This document shows positions 19,443-30,180 of a DNA stretch of 64,000 bases, in pieces. Below the pieces are notes generated by a model that was not told the DNA's origin, ran no database searches, and saw only the letters and a list, made by a program, of their open reading frames with translations. Every line of letters starts with the position of its first letter. The first letter of the stretch is position 1. The DNA comes from Stenotrophomonas sp. BIO128-Bstrain (GTDB taxonomy: Bacteria > Pseudomonadota > Gammaproteobacteria > Xanthomonadales > Xanthomonadaceae): positions 2,852,001 through 2,916,000 of the forward strand of contig NZ_CP124620.1 in NCBI RefSeq assembly GCF_030128875.1, written 5' to 3'. Position numbers and translations under genes: made by a program.

Positions 19443-20001
19443 GGCCGCTGTAATCGGTGAGGCGGAACAGGTCCACGCCGATGCGCGCGGCCGCGCCCTG
19501 CCAGCGCTCGTCCAGCGGCGTGCTGAACAGCAGTTCGGCATCGGCCGGCACGGCCAGCCAGCTGTTCTCGGCGATTTCCGTTTCCAGCTGCCCTTCGCTC
19601 CAGCCGGCACAGCCCAGGGTGACCAGCGCATTGCGCGGGCCTTCGCCGCGCGCCATGGCTTCGAGGATGTCGCGCGAGGTGGTGAGGAAGACGCCCTCGC
19701 CCACGGCCAGGCTGGAATCCCAGCTGCGCGCATCATCGTGGATCACGAAGCCACGCTCCGGGTGCACCGGGCCGCCGTTGAGCACGACCTGGCCACGCAG
19801 GGTGTCGCTGGTGGTCGCGATCTCCATCTGGGCCAGCACCTCGCCGAGGGTGTACTCGGAGGGCTGGTTGACCAGCACGCCCATCGCGCCGTTCTCGTCG
19901 TGCTGGCAGATCAGCGCCACGGTACGGGCAAAGGTGGGGTCGGTCAGCGACGGCAGCGCGACCAGCAGGTGGTGGGCAAGCGAAGTGGACAGTTCAGACA
20001 T
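19435..20001 (-). CDS. algH: AlgH/YqgE family protein
   Basis: This 188-residue protein is a UPF0301 (YqgE/AlgH) member: [20 protein letters not shown] near the start, then [30 protein letters not shown] and a late [13 protein letters not shown]. In Pseudomonas it was linked to alginate regulation, but its biochemical role is unclear. It heads the operon with ruvX and pyrB. The 110-base gap to the divergent tag gene should contain the promoters. Confidence 0.93.
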   Translation of the reverse strand: MSELSTSLAHHLLVALPSLTDPTFARTVALICQHDENGAMGVLVNQPSEYTLGEVLAQMEIATTSDTLRGQVVLNGGPVHPERGFVIHDDARSWDSSLAVGEGVFLTTSRDILEAMARGEGPRNALVTLGCAGWSEGQLETEIAENSWLAVPADAELLFSTPLDERWQGAAARIGVDLFRLTDYSGHV

Positions 20002-20111
20002 GGCCCCATTCTAGCCGTTGGCCGTGATGTGCGCTTTCGCGCTGACATAATGCAGGCCTGCGCGCGTGCCCCCGGCCCGCGCGCCTGATCCGCCATCGCA
20101 AGGAGCTGCAC

Positions 20112-20648
20112 GTGTCCGGTTACTGCCTCATCGCCCCCGGCCATCCGGTCCACGGCCGCTACCATGACCACGAGTACGGCTTCCCGCAGCGCGAAGAGCG
20201 CGAGCTGTTCGAGCGCCTGATTCTGGAGATCAACCAGGCCGGCCTGAGCTGGGAGACCATCCTGAAGAAGCGCGAGGGCTTCCGCGCCGCTTATGACGGC
20301 TTCGACGTGGACACCGTGGCCGCCTATGGCGAGCGCGATATCGAGCGCCTGCTCAACGATGCCCGGATCATCCGCAACCGGCTCAAGGTGCACGCGGCCG
20401 TCCACAATGCCCAGGTGATCCAGCAGCTGCGGGCTAGCCACGGCAGCTTCGCCGGGTGGCTGGATGCCCACCATCCGCTGGACAAGGCGGCCTGGGTGAA
20501 GCTGTTCAAGAAGACGTTCCGCTTCACCGGCGGGGAGATCACCGGCGAGTTCCTGATGAGCCTGGGCTACCTGCCCGGCGCGCACAGCCCGGACTGCCCG
20601 GTGTTCAAGCGCATCGACACGCTCAAGCCGGCCTGGCGCCAGGCGTGA
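20112..20648 (+). CDS. tag: DNA-3-methyladenine glycosylase I
   Basis: Tag removes 3-methyladenine from alkylated DNA in base excision repair. The 178-residue protein starts at a GTG behind an AAGGAG site. It shows the zinc-ligand pattern of the family (SGYCLIAPGH and YHDHEYG at the start, HSPDCPVF at the end), the catalytic-site segment NQAGLSWETILKKR and the helix-hairpin-helix region. The next gene starts at a GTG that overlaps this stop by four bases. Confidence 0.94.
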   Translation: MSGYCLIAPGHPVHGRYHDHEYGFPQREERELFERLILEINQAGLSWETILKKREGFRAAYDGFDVDTVAAYGERDIERLLNDARIIRNRLKVHAAVHNAQVIQQLRASHGSFAGWLDAHHPLDKAAWVKLFKKTFRFTGGEITGEFLMSLGYLPGAHSPDCPVFKRIDTLKPAWRQA

Positions 20649-21784
20649 CGTACCCCGTCGTGCGGGCTGTGCTGCTCGCTGCCCTGAGCCTGCCCCCGCT
20701 GGCTGCCGCGAGCGATCTGGACACCGTGCTGGAGCGCCTGCGCGCGGAGATCGCCGCCGTGGCGGCCGACGACCCGGCCCCGATCGATACGGTGCTGGCC
20801 CGCTACCGCGACGAAACCGGCGTGGACCTGCAGATCCCGGTGGCCGGCGACAGTGATGCGCCACTGCCCGCGCTGGTGCGCCCGCCCACGGTCACCCCGG
20901 CCGATTGGGCGGCGGTGACCCGCTATCTGCGCGAGACCGACGCCCGGCACACCGTACCGGTGGAGATGGGCGAGCTGTCGCTCTCCCTGCTCGATCTGGA
21001 TGGGGACGACAAGCGCGACCTGGTGCAAAGCGCCTACAGCGGCGGCACCGGCCTGTATACGCAGGTGGAGATGCTGCGGCGCGATCCGCAGCGCGGCTTC
21101 GTGGTACCCGACAATCTCGACCTGCAGCGCCCCTGGGCACAGGGGCAGTACGGGATCAGCGGGCGCGGCAGCGACCAGGGCCTGTACTGGCTGCGCATCG
21201 ATGGGGTCAGCTACATCGCCTACCGCGATGGCGACTACTACGGCGACACCCTGCTGCTGAACCGGCCGCTGTCGGTTGACCCGCGCGAGCGCAGCCCGGC
21301 GGTGCAGTTGCAGGTGCGCTACGGCCGCGAGCACTGGCTGGCCGACCCGGTGATGCATGTCGATGGCGAACCGCTGGATGCCGATGCCGCGGCGATCGCA
21401 GCGGACCGGCGCCTGCTCAAGCACATCGACCGCCTGCTGGCCGCGCTGAGCATCGATGGCGAGGGCGTCGCGCATTTCGGCGATGAGCAGGGGCGCTGCC
21501 CGATGCCGGCCGGGACCGACCCGGACGAGACCGGCGCGTGGCCCTGGCGCGGCGCCGGCAGCTATACCTTCGATACCGCCGCCGACACCGTGATCCGCTC
21601 GGGAGGCCAGTGCTACAGCGCTTCGCTCATCGCCCTGCGCAGCAGCTATGCCGGCGACCACGCGCTGTGCTGCCAGCTGTGGCTGTACCGCGGCCCGGGC
21701 CAGCAGGCGGCGACGCTGGACCTGCGCAGCCGCCGCTGGGTCTCCGGCGTGAGCGTCGTGCCGGTGCCGCCGCAGGGTGAGTAA
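20645..21784 (+). CDS. Predicted exported protein of unknown function
   Basis: This 379-residue protein starts at a GTG overlapping the tag stop (GTGA). The first 23 residues look like a signal peptide with likely cleavage after AAA before SDLDT. A central segment, LSLLDLDGDDKRDLVQ, resembles the Asp-rich calcium loop of FG-GAP-type repeats. Later parts contain many aromatic residues and a Cys pair (QCYSAS, ALCCQLW). I do not recognise the family. Coupling to a DNA repair gene is probably only positional. Confidence 0.78.
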   Translation: MTYPVVRAVLLAALSLPPLAAASDLDTVLERLRAEIAAVAADDPAPIDTVLARYRDETGVDLQIPVAGDSDAPLPALVRPPTVTPADWAAVTRYLRETDARHTVPVEMGELSLSLLDLDGDDKRDLVQSAYSGGTGLYTQVEMLRRDPQRGFVVPDNLDLQRPWAQGQYGISGRGSDQGLYWLRIDGVSYIAYRDGDYYGDTLLLNRPLSVDPRERSPAVQLQVRYGREHWLADPVMHVDGEPLDADAAAIAADRRLLKHIDRLLAALSIDGEGVAHFGDEQGRCPMPAGTDPDETGAWPWRGAGSYTFDTAADTVIRSGGQCYSASLIALRSSYAGDHALCCQLWLYRGPGQQAATLDLRSRRWVSGVSVVPVPPQGE

Positions 21785-21790
21785 CCGGCA

Positions 21791-22498
21791 TCAGACGCCC
21801 ATGTAGCGGCCCGGGCGGTGGTTGAACATCAGCACCAGGCTGAGCACCACCGCACCGATCGCCGAGTACATCACCTTGGAGGGGGACAGTACCGAGAACG
21901 CCACGCACATCAGCAGCGTGTCGAACGACATCTGCACCTTGCCGGCGCTCCAGCCCCGCGTGCGCTGCAGGTACACCGCCAGGATGCCGATGCCCCCCAG
22001 GCTGGCCCGGTGGCGGATGTAGAACAGGATGCCCAGGCCAGCCAGCGCGCCGCCGACGATCGCCGAGTACAGCGAGCTCATGTGGGCGAAGTCGGCCCAG
22101 CGCGGCAGCAGGTCGGTCAGCACACCGCAGGCGGTTACCGCCGCGAAGGTCTTCAGGGTGAATTCCCAGCCCATGCGCCGCACGGCCACCCAATAGAAAG
22201 GGAGGTTGACCAGCACGAACACCAGGCCGAAGTTCCAGCCGAAGGCGTAGTGGGCCAGGAAGGCCAGCCCGGCCATGCCGCCGATCATCAGCCCGCCCTT
22301 GGCGAAGATAGCCAGGCCCAGCGACGCCACCAGCGTGGCCAGGATCATGCCCTGCACGTCCTCGGCCACGGAATGGCGCAGGGCTTTCTCGTCGGCCACG
22401 GTGCCGGCGCTGTCGGGGGGCGGGGTCAGCGGGCCTGCGGTGACCAGGTGGCCGTCAGCGTCGTCGCACGGCGCGGGGCCATGGGATTCAAGGGACAT
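21791..22498 (-). CDS. YitT family membrane protein
   Basis: This 235-residue protein has a hydrophilic N-terminus of about 45 residues, then five or six membrane helices. It shows the YitT family features: an early GGLMIGGMAGLAFLAHY segment, then NLPFYWVAVRRMGWEFTLKT, and RHRASLGGIGILAVYLQ. The family may be transporters, but substrates are not established. It converges with the exported protein gene and diverges from an alpha/beta hydrolase gene across about 200 bases. Confidence 0.85.
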   Translation of the reverse strand: MSLESHGPAPCDDADGHLVTAGPLTPPPDSAGTVADEKALRHSVAEDVQGMILATLVASLGLAIFAKGGLMIGGMAGLAFLAHYAFGWNFGLVFVLVNLPFYWVAVRRMGWEFTLKTFAAVTACGVLTDLLPRWADFAHMSSLYSAIVGGALAGLGILFYIRHRASLGGIGILAVYLQRTRGWSAGKVQMSFDTLLMCVAFSVLSPSKVMYSAIGAVVLSLVLMFNHRPGRYMGV

Positions 22499-22701
22499 GG
22501 GGGTGGGGGTGTGGCGTGGGGAGCGGTATTAGACACGATCGGCGTGACAGTTGCTGGTGAAATTGATTCAGCCGCCGCCGGCGGAGGTGCCGGGCCACCG
22601 ACGCCGGACCGACATCCGCCGTTCATCCCCGCTGAACACCCCCCAGCCGCAGCATGTGTGGGTACCCCGCCGTGCCCTCCCTCCCTCAGGAGTTCCGTGC
22701 C

Positions 22702-23523
22702 ATGCCCTACGTCACCACCGCCGACAACACCGAGATCTTCTACAAGGACTGGGGCAAGGGTCAGCCCCTCGTGTTCCATCACGGCTGGCCGCTCAGCGCC
22801 GATGACTGGGATAGCCAGCTGCAGTTCTTCCTGCTGCAGGGCTATCGCGTGATCGCGCACGACCGCCGCGGCCATGGCCGCTCCTCGCAGACCAGCGGCG
22901 GGCATGAGATGGACACCTACGCTGCCGACGTCAATGCGCTGGCCGATCACCTGGACCTGCGCGATGCGATCCACATCGGGCATTCCACCGGCGGTGGCGA
23001 AGTCGCGCACTACGTCGCGCAGGCCAAGCCCGGGCGCGTGGCCAAGGCGGTGCTGATCGGTGCGGTGCCACCGATCATGGTCAAGAGCGAGGCCAACCCC
23101 GGCGGCACGCCGAAGGCGGTCTTCGACGGCTTCCGGCAGGCACTGGTCGCGGGTCGTGCGGCGTTCTACCGCGACGTGCCGATTCCGTTCTACGGGTTCA
23201 ACCGCGAGGGCACGCCGCCGCAACAGGGCATCGTCGACAACTGGTGGCGGCAGGGGATGATGGGCGCGATCAACGCGCACTACGACTGCATCAAGGCCTT
23301 CTCGGAAACCGACTTCACCGACGACCTGAAAAAGATCGACGTGCCGGTGCTGGTGATGCACGGCGACGACGATCAGATCGTGCCGATCGCCGATTCGGCG
23401 GAGCTGGCCATCAAGCTGCTCAGGCACGGCACGCTGAAGGTCTACAAAGGCTACCCACATGGCATGTGTACCACCCATGCGGACGTGATCAACGTGGATC
23501 TGTTGGCGTTCATTCGCGGGTGA
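22702..23523 (+). CDS. Alpha/beta hydrolase, non-haem haloperoxidase-like
   Basis: This 273-residue protein has the cofactor-free haloperoxidase/esterase architecture: [15 protein letters not shown] (oxyanion region), [10 protein letters not shown], the nucleophile [13 protein letters not shown], the acid in [10 protein letters not shown] and the His in YPHGMCTTH. The ATG at 22702 gives the typical N-terminus [18 protein letters not shown]. No signal peptide is present, so it is cytoplasmic. The natural substrate cannot be inferred. A divergent GTAG palindrome follows the stop. Confidence 0.88.
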   Translation: MPYVTTADNTEIFYKDWGKGQPLVFHHGWPLSADDWDSQLQFFLLQGYRVIAHDRRGHGRSSQTSGGHEMDTYAADVNALADHLDLRDAIHIGHSTGGGEVAHYVAQAKPGRVAKAVLIGAVPPIMVKSEANPGGTPKAVFDGFRQALVAGRAAFYRDVPIPFYGFNREGTPPQQGIVDNWWRQGMMGAINAHYDCIKAFSETDFTDDLKKIDVPVLVMHGDDDQIVPIADSAELAIKLLRHGTLKVYKGYPHGMCTTHADVINVDLLAFIRG

Positions 23524-23528
23524 GGTGT

Positions 23529-23553
23529 GTGCCGACCAACGGTCGGCACCTAC
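23529..23553 (-). repeat. GTAG-type palindrome behind the haloperoxidase-like gene
   Basis: A single unit on the minus strand has the arms GTGCCGACC/GGTCGGCAC and ends in CTAC. It is the variant seen near murA and lies 6 bases after the hydrolase stop codon. Confidence 0.65.
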
Positions 23554-23626
23554 CCGAATGTGTGGGACGGTATCGCGCGTGCCGATCCTGGCTGCGTTGG
23601 CCGGTGTCGTGCGCCCAGCGCCCCGC

Positions 23627-24721
<1,095 letters not shown>

Positions 24722-24886
24722 TCAATGCACGAGGCAGATACGCATCATGCCGGCAGTGTGCAGGTGACCTTTTCAGCCTTGATCGTGATGCATCGGCGCT
24801 GCTGCAGCTGTTGGATCCAAGGTCTTCAGCTGCACGTGCTCGTCGTCGATCAGGATCAGTTGCGCACTGCCACCATCATCCAGCCC

Positions 24887-25450
24887 TCAGGAGACGCCAT
24901 CGCCGCGCAGGGTGCCAACCACCGTGAGCAGCAGGAAGAGACCGCCCACGACCACCGCAAGGATGTGCCACACCCCGAAGCGGTCCAGCGCCCGCGTGTC
25001 CATGCCTTCGTCGCGATGGTAGCGCCGCAGGAGGCTGTTGACCGGCAACAGCGGGACGAAGGTGAACAGCGCGACCAGCCACATGGGATCGGGCAGTCGG
25101 CTGGCCACATACAGCAGGAAGTAGGCCACGCCCAGCAGGCCCGGTGCGATCGCCAGCGTGCGGCGGCGATTGGCGGCCACATCGCGCAGGTCGCTGAAGC
25201 ACAGGAACGACCAGAGCGGTGAGAACCACGCGCGCGCCCACGGCCACTGATCTCCACCGGTTTCGCGCTTGATCGCGCGCCAGTTGCGCCAGAACCAGTA
25301 CACCGGATAGAGACCCAGCGTGGCCAGCGACAACGCCGCGATCTTCAGCGTGGGTGGTGCGTAGTACGTTGCGACGCCGTTGGTGGCGAAAGTCGCCGCC
25401 GGCAGTGCGGAAGACGCCGCCGGCGCGCGGTACGGATCGTGCATGTCCAT
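24887..25450 (-). CDS. Predicted inner-membrane protein
   Basis: This 187-residue protein has a Pro/Ala-rich N-terminus and four hydrophobic segments (about 35-55, 95-115, 120-140 and 160-180). Segment LATLGLYPVYWFWRNWRAIK, before a second membrane pair, resembles DUF4234-like membrane proteins, but the match is by eye only. It is followed by pilU on the same strand after about 110 bases. The function is unknown. Confidence 0.75.
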   Translation of the reverse strand: MDMHDPYRAPAASSALPAATFATNGVATYYAPPTLKIAALSLATLGLYPVYWFWRNWRAIKRETGGDQWPWARAWFSPLWSFLCFSDLRDVAANRRRTLAIAPGLLGVAYFLLYVASRLPDPMWLVALFTFVPLLPVNSLLRRYHRDEGMDTRALDRFGVWHILAVVVGGLFLLLTVVGTLRGDGVS

Positions 25451-25561
25451 ATGCCCATCACCTGATGCGTTGATACCGGCGAGGTGCCGGCGCCCCCTGC
25501 ATCGCGGTGGCCCGCGACCGCGAGACTATCGCAGAGCCGCGCCGGCTTTTACAGCCCCCGC

Positions 25562-26698
25562 TCAGCGGATCTCGGAGATCTCCACCCCGTCCAGCCCCTG
25601 CGACAGCGTGCGTGCGTCGCCGCCCTGCGAGAGCTTGATGCGCAGGCGCACTTCATTCTGCGAATCGGCGTAGCGCAGGGCGTCTTCGTAGCTGATCTCG
25701 CCGGCCTGGTACAGCTCGAACAGGCTCTGGTCGAAGGTGCGCATGCCCAGCTGGACCGAGTCCTTCATCACTTCCTTGAGCTTGTGGATCTCACCGTCGC
25801 GGATGTAATCCTGCACCAGCGGCGTACCCAGCATGATTTCCATCGCGACCTTGCGCGTCTTGCCGTCCGGCGAGGGGATCAGCTGCTGGGCGACCACGCC
25901 CTTGAGGTTCAGCGAGAGATCCATCAGCAGCTGGTTGCGACGGTCTTCCGGGAAGAAGTTGATGATGCGGTCCATCGCCTGGTTGGCGTTGTTGGCGTGC
26001 AGCGTGCACAGCACCAGGTGGCCGGTTTCAGCAAAAGCGATGGCGTGGTCCATGCCCTCGCGGGTACGCACCTCGCCGATCATGATCACGTCCGGGGCCT
26101 GGCGCAGGGTGTTCTTCAGCGCCGCCTCCCAGCTGTCGGTATCGATGCCGACTTCGCGCTGGGTGATGATGCAGCCTTCGTGCTTGTGCACGAATTCGAT
26201 CGGGTCTTCGATGGTGATGATGTGGCCGGTCGAGTTGTGGTTGCGGTAGCCGATCATCGCCGCCAGCGAGGTCGATTTACCGGTACCGGTCGCGCCGACG
26301 AACAGGATGATGCCGCGCTTGGTCATCGCCAGCGTCTTGACGATCGGCGGCAGGCTCAGCTCTTCCACGGTGGGAATGCGCGTTTCGATCCGGCGCAGCA
26401 CCATGCCGACCTGGTTGCGCTGGTAGAAGCAGCTCACGCGGAAGCGGCCGACACCGGACAGGCCGATGGCGAAGTTGCATTCGTGGGTCTTTTCGAACTC
26501 TTCGCGCTGCGCCGGCGTCATCACGTTCAACACCAGGTCGCGGCTCTGCTGCGGCGTCAACGGTGTCTGCGTGATCGGCGAGATCTTGCCGTTGACCTTG
26601 ATCGCCGGCGGCATGCCCGCGGTGATGAACAGGTCCGAGGCCTTCTGGTGCGCCATCAGCTTGAGGAACGAGGTGAAGTCGATGGTGGTGGTGCTCAT
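25562..26698 (-). CDS. pilU: Type IV pilus retraction ATPase PilU
   Basis: PilU is the accessory retraction ATPase that works with PilT to depolymerise pilin for twitching motility. The 378-residue protein has Walker A GATGTGKSTSLA, the Asp box IITIEDPIEFVHKH, Walker B VIMIGEVRTREGMDHA and the His box GHLVLCTLHANNANQA. Its length and the extended C-terminal tail separate it from PilT. It lies directly behind pilT, separated by a single palindromic repeat. Confidence 0.95.
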   Translation of the reverse strand: MSTTTIDFTSFLKLMAHQKASDLFITAGMPPAIKVNGKISPITQTPLTPQQSRDLVLNVMTPAQREEFEKTHECNFAIGLSGVGRFRVSCFYQRNQVGMVLRRIETRIPTVEELSLPPIVKTLAMTKRGIILFVGATGTGKSTSLAAMIGYRNHNSTGHIITIEDPIEFVHKHEGCIITQREVGIDTDSWEAALKNTLRQAPDVIMIGEVRTREGMDHAIAFAETGHLVLCTLHANNANQAMDRIINFFPEDRRNQLLMDLSLNLKGVVAQQLIPSPDGKTRKVAMEIMLGTPLVQDYIRDGEIHKLKEVMKDSVQLGMRTFDQSLFELYQAGEISYEDALRYADSQNEVRLRIKLSQGGDARTLSQGLDGVEISEIR

Positions 26699-26722
26699 CG
26701 CGGTGTACTCCGGAGGTTTTCA

Positions 26723-26747
26723 GGAGCCGGCCAGCGGCCGGCACTAC
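26723..26747 (-). repeat. GTAG palindrome between pilT and pilU
   Basis: A single inverted unit of the main 27-mer type lies two bases beyond the pilT stop and 24 bases before the pilU start. It could form a hairpin in the pilT-pilU transcript and so affect the ratio of the two ATPases. Confidence 0.85.
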
Positions 26748-26749
26748 CA

Positions 26750-27787
26750 CTATTCGAAAATCCGCTTGTCCTTGGCGTACTCGCGTGCCTGGTTGCGGGT
26801 GATCAGGCTGCGCTTGACCAGGTCCTGCAGGTGCTGGTCCAGGGTCATCATGCCCATCTGCTGGCCGGTCTGGATCGCCGAGTACATCTGCGCGACCTTG
26901 TCTTCGCGGATCAGGTTGCGGATGGCCGGGGTGCCGACCATGATTTCCCATGCAGCCGTACGCCCACCACCGACCTTCTTCAGCAGGGCCTGGGAGATCA
27001 CCGCGCGCAGCGACTCGGACAACATCGAGCGCACCATCGGCTTTTCGCCGGCGGGAAACACGTCGATGATGCGGTCGATGGTCTTGGCGGCCGAGCTGGT
27101 GTGCAGCGTGCCGAATACCAGGTGGCCCGTTTCCGCGGCGGTCAGCGCCAGGCGGATGGTTTCCAGATCGCGCAGTTCGCCGACCAGGATGATGTCCGGA
27201 TCCTCACGCAGTGCCGAGCGCAGCGCTTCATTGAAGCCGTGCGTATCGCGATGCACTTCGCGCTGGTTGATCAGGCACTTCTGCGAGGTGTGCACGAATT
27301 CGATCGGATCCTCGACGGTGAGGATGTGGCCGTATTCGTTCTTGTTGATGTGGTCGATCATCGCCGCCAGCGTGGTCGACTTGCCCGAACCGGTCGGGCC
27401 GGTGACCAGGATCAGCCCCTGCGGCTGATCGATCAGCTCACGGAAGATCGGCGGGCAGGCCAGGTCTTCCAGGGTGAGCACCTCGGAGGGAATGGTACGG
27501 AACACCGCACCCGCACCGCGGTTCTGGTTGAAAGCGTTGACACGAAAGCGCGCCAGCGAAGGAATCTCGAACGAGAAATCGACCTCGAGGAACTCCTCGT
27601 AATCGCGACGCTGCTTGTCCGACATGATGTCGTACACCAGCGCGTGGACCTGCTTGTGGTCCAGGGCCGGAATATTGATGCGACGGACATCGCCGTCAAC
27701 GCGGATCATCGGCGGCAGGCCGGCCGACAGATGAAGATCCGACGCTTTGTTCTTTACGGAAAACGCCAACAGTTCGGCGATATCCAT
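26750..27787 (-). CDS. pilT: Type IV pilus retraction ATPase PilT
   Basis: PilT powers pilus retraction. The 345-residue protein has the N-terminal PAS-like domain (SDLHLSAGLPPMIRVDGD), Walker A GPTGSGKSTTLA, the Asp box ILTVEDPIEFVH, Walker B IILVGELRDLETIRLA and the PilT motif AIRNLIREDK. It starts 108 bases from the divergent yggS gene, so its promoter lies in that gap. pilU follows on the same strand. Confidence 0.97.
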   Translation of the reverse strand: MDIAELLAFSVKNKASDLHLSAGLPPMIRVDGDVRRINIPALDHKQVHALVYDIMSDKQRRDYEEFLEVDFSFEIPSLARFRVNAFNQNRGAGAVFRTIPSEVLTLEDLACPPIFRELIDQPQGLILVTGPTGSGKSTTLAAMIDHINKNEYGHILTVEDPIEFVHTSQKCLINQREVHRDTHGFNEALRSALREDPDIILVGELRDLETIRLALTAAETGHLVFGTLHTSSAAKTIDRIIDVFPAGEKPMVRSMLSESLRAVISQALLKKVGGGRTAAWEIMVGTPAIRNLIREDKVAQMYSAIQTGQQMGMMTLDQHLQDLVKRSLITRNQAREYAKDKRIFE

Positions 27788-27895
27788 GCGCTGCTACTCC
27801 CCATGACTGCTGCGACTGGAAGGTTCTTTCCCCGGGCGGCAGTATAGAGCGAGATGTGCACAATACGCGCCAGCCCCTGATCCACCGGACCCGCC

Positions 27896-28576
27896 GTGAC
27901 CCCCCAGCCTCTGCCCACCCTCCTGACGAACCTGCACAACGCGGCCGCGGCCGCCGGGCGGCCAGATCCGGTCCTGCTGGCGGTCTCCAAGACCCAGCCG
28001 GCCGAGGCCGTGCAGGCCCTGGCCGCGCAGGGCCAGCGCGCTTTCGGCGAGAACTACGTGCAGGAGGCGGTCGCCAAGATCGAGGCACTGGCATCGCTGG
28101 GCCTGGAGTGGCACCTGATCGGTCACCTGCAGTCGAACAAGGCCGAACTGGCGGCCCGCCATTTCGACTGGGTGCAGAGCGTGGACCGCCTCAAGCTGGT
28201 CACCGCATTGGCCACGCATCGCCCAGCCGGCCAGCCGCCGCTGAACGTGCTGATCCAGGTCAACATCGACGACGAAGACAGCAAGCACGGCTGCGCGCCG
28301 GAGGACATCGATGCCCTCGCCACCGCCATCGCTGCCGCGCCGCAGTTGCGCCTGCGCGGGCTGATGGCGATCCCGGCCCCGTGGCCTGACGCTGAACGCC
28401 GGCAGGCCGCTTTCACCCGCATGGCCACGTTGTTTGCCAAGCTGGCGGCAGCGCACCCGCAGGTGGATACGCTGTCGATGGGCATGAGCAGCGATTACCC
28501 TGAGGCCATCGCCCATGGCGCCACCTTGGTCCGCGTCGGCACCGCGCTGTTCGGCGCACGCCCGCGACCGGCCTGA
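27896..28576 (+). CDS. YggS family pyridoxal-phosphate homeostasis protein
   Basis: This 226-residue PLP-binding protein of the YggS/PROSC family starts at a GTG. The cofactor lysine is in LLAVSKTQPAEAVQAL, and FGENYVQEA, WHLIGHLQSNKAE and LSMGMSSDYPEAI are family landmarks. The family controls free PLP levels and has no known catalytic activity. It diverges from pilT and is followed 27 bases later by proC, the usual pairing. Confidence 0.94.
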   Translation: MTPQPLPTLLTNLHNAAAAAGRPDPVLLAVSKTQPAEAVQALAAQGQRAFGENYVQEAVAKIEALASLGLEWHLIGHLQSNKAELAARHFDWVQSVDRLKLVTALATHRPAGQPPLNVLIQVNIDDEDSKHGCAPEDIDALATAIAAAPQLRLRGLMAIPAPWPDAERRQAAFTRMATLFAKLAAAHPQVDTLSMGMSSDYPEAIAHGATLVRVGTALFGARPRPA

Positions 28577-28603
28577 GCGCCCCGCCCGTTCCAAGGAGAG
28601 TTC

Positions 28604-29425
28604 ATGAGTACGTCCCCCATCACCTTCATCGGCGGCGGCAACATGGCCCGCAGCCTGATCGCCGGCCTGGTCCGCCAGGGCGTGGCCCCGGCCAGCATCC
28701 ATGTCGCCGAGCCGGTGACCGAGCTGCGTGACGCGCTCACGGCCGAATTCGGCGTCAGGACCTACGCCAGCGCGACCGAAGCTGCCGCACAGGGCACCGT
28801 GTGGGTGCTGGCGGTCAAGCCGCAGGTGCTGCGCGATGTCTGCGCCTCGCTCACCGCCATCGCCCACGGCAAGCAACCGCTGGTGGTCTCCATCGCCGCT
28901 GGCATCACCAGCAGCCAGCTGGACCGTTGGCTGGGCGGCGGCCACGCCGTGGTCCGGGCGATGCCCAACACGCCCGCCCTGCTCGGCGCCGGTGTCACCG
29001 GCCTGTTCGCCACTGCCAGGGTCAGCGCCGCGCAACGCGCCCAAGCCGATACCGTGCTGGCCACGGCAGGGCGCACCGTGTGGATCGACGACGAAGCGCG
29101 CATGGATGCCGTCACCGCGGTCTCCGGCAGCGGCCCGGCGTACGTGTTCCTGCTGGCCGAAGCGATGGAGGCGGCTGGGATCGCGCAAGGCCTGCCGGCC
29201 GAGGCGGCCCGCACGCTGGTGGTGCAGACCCTGCTCGGTGCCTCGCGCATGTTGGATGAATCCGGCGAAGCGCCGGCCGAACTGCGTCGCCGGGTGACCT
29301 CGCCGAACGGCACGACCCAGGCGGCGATCAAAAGTTTCCAAGGCGATGGCTTCGAAGCCATCGTGGCGCGCGCGATCGACGCGGCGACCACGCGCGGGCA
29401 GGCATTGTCGGCGGCGAATGACTGA
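28604..29425 (+). CDS. proC: Pyrroline-5-carboxylate reductase
   Basis: ProC reduces pyrroline-5-carboxylate to proline. The 273-residue protein has the Rossmann motif TFIGGGNMARSLIAGL, VLAVKPQVLRDV, VRAMPNTPALLGAG, and the active-site region AVSGSGPAYVFLLAEAM with the late VTSPNGTTQAA. An AAGGAGAG site precedes the ATG. It forms an operon with the yggS-type gene. A set of palindromic repeats follows. Confidence 0.96.
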   Translation: MSTSPITFIGGGNMARSLIAGLVRQGVAPASIHVAEPVTELRDALTAEFGVRTYASATEAAAQGTVWVLAVKPQVLRDVCASLTAIAHGKQPLVVSIAAGITSSQLDRWLGGGHAVVRAMPNTPALLGAGVTGLFATARVSAAQRAQADTVLATAGRTVWIDDEARMDAVTAVSGSGPAYVFLLAEAMEAAGIAQGLPAEAARTLVVQTLLGASRMLDESGEAPAELRRRVTSPNGTTQAAIKSFQGDGFEAIVARAIDAATTRGQALSAAND

Positions 29426-29434
29426 GGACCAAGC

Positions 29435-29550
29435 GTCGCCACGCATGGCGTGGCGTTACCTTGGCCGCCCCCTGACCGGGTAGAGCCACCCCATGGGTGG
29501 CTGGCCCGCGATGCCGGAACAAGAAGCAGCCACGCGTGGCGTGGCTCTAC
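29435..29550. repeat. Three variant GTAG palindromes between proC and an SDR gene
   Basis: Units at 29435-29459, 29480-29503 and 29526-29550 share the arm AGCCACSC/GSGTGGCT with GTAG or its complement at the outer end. The second and third face each other as an inverted pair. They belong to the same repeat superfamily as the main 27-mers but have different arm sequences. Confidence 0.75.
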
Positions 29551-29575
29551 CCCTACGTTTACGGGAGACATGCAC

Positions 29576-30178
29576 ATGAAGATCCTGCTTGTCGGTGCCA
29601 GCGGCACCTTGGGCCAGGCGGTCGCCAGTACGCTCGGCGTGCACCACGAACTGATCCGCGCCGGCCGCCACGGCGGCGACGTGCAGGTGGATCTCACCGA
29701 CGACGCCAGCGTGCAGGCGCTGTTCGAGAAGGTGGGCAAGGTCGACGCGGTGATCGCCACCACCGGCCAGGTCCACTTCGGTCCGCTGACGCAGATGCGG
29801 CCGGCCGACTTCAACCTGGGGCTGCAGGACAAACTGCTGGGCCAGGTGCGGCTGAGCCTGGCCGCCCAGCATCACCTCAACACCGGCGGCTCGATCACCC
29901 TGACCAGCGGCATCATCAGCGCCCAGCCGATCCGCGACGGCGCCAACGCCACGGCAGCCAACGCCGCGCTCGAAGGTTTCGTGCGCGCCGCAGCCTGCGA
30001 GCTGCTGCCGCGTGGGCTGCGCATCAATGCAGTCAGCCCGAACGTGCTGGCCGAATCGATGGACGACTACGGCGCCTACTTCCCGGGCTTTGAACCGGTG
30101 ACGGCGCAGCGCGCGTCGCTGGCCTACCAGCGCAGCGTGGAAGGCATCCAGAGCGGGCAGGTGTTCACCGTCTGGTGA
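29576..30178 (+). CDS. Short-chain dehydrogenase-like protein without the YxxxK motif
   Basis: This 200-residue protein has the nucleotide-binding start MKILLVGASGTLGQAVAS and a Ser in ITLTSGIISAQP, but the canonical Tyr-x-x-x-Lys is replaced by a stretch within GANATAANAALEGFVRA. It is also shorter than classic SDRs. It belongs to a small SDR subfamily that keeps the fold and probably binds NADP; catalysis may differ or be lost. The second ATG (29576) was chosen for its spacing from a GGGAG site. Palindromic repeats flank it on both sides. Confidence 0.85.
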   Translation: MKILLVGASGTLGQAVASTLGVHHELIRAGRHGGDVQVDLTDDASVQALFEKVGKVDAVIATTGQVHFGPLTQMRPADFNLGLQDKLLGQVRLSLAAQHHLNTGGSITLTSGIISAQPIRDGANATAANAALEGFVRAAACELLPRGLRINAVSPNVLAESMDDYGAYFPGFEPVTAQRASLAYQRSVEGIQSGQVFTVW

Positions 30179-30180
30179 GG

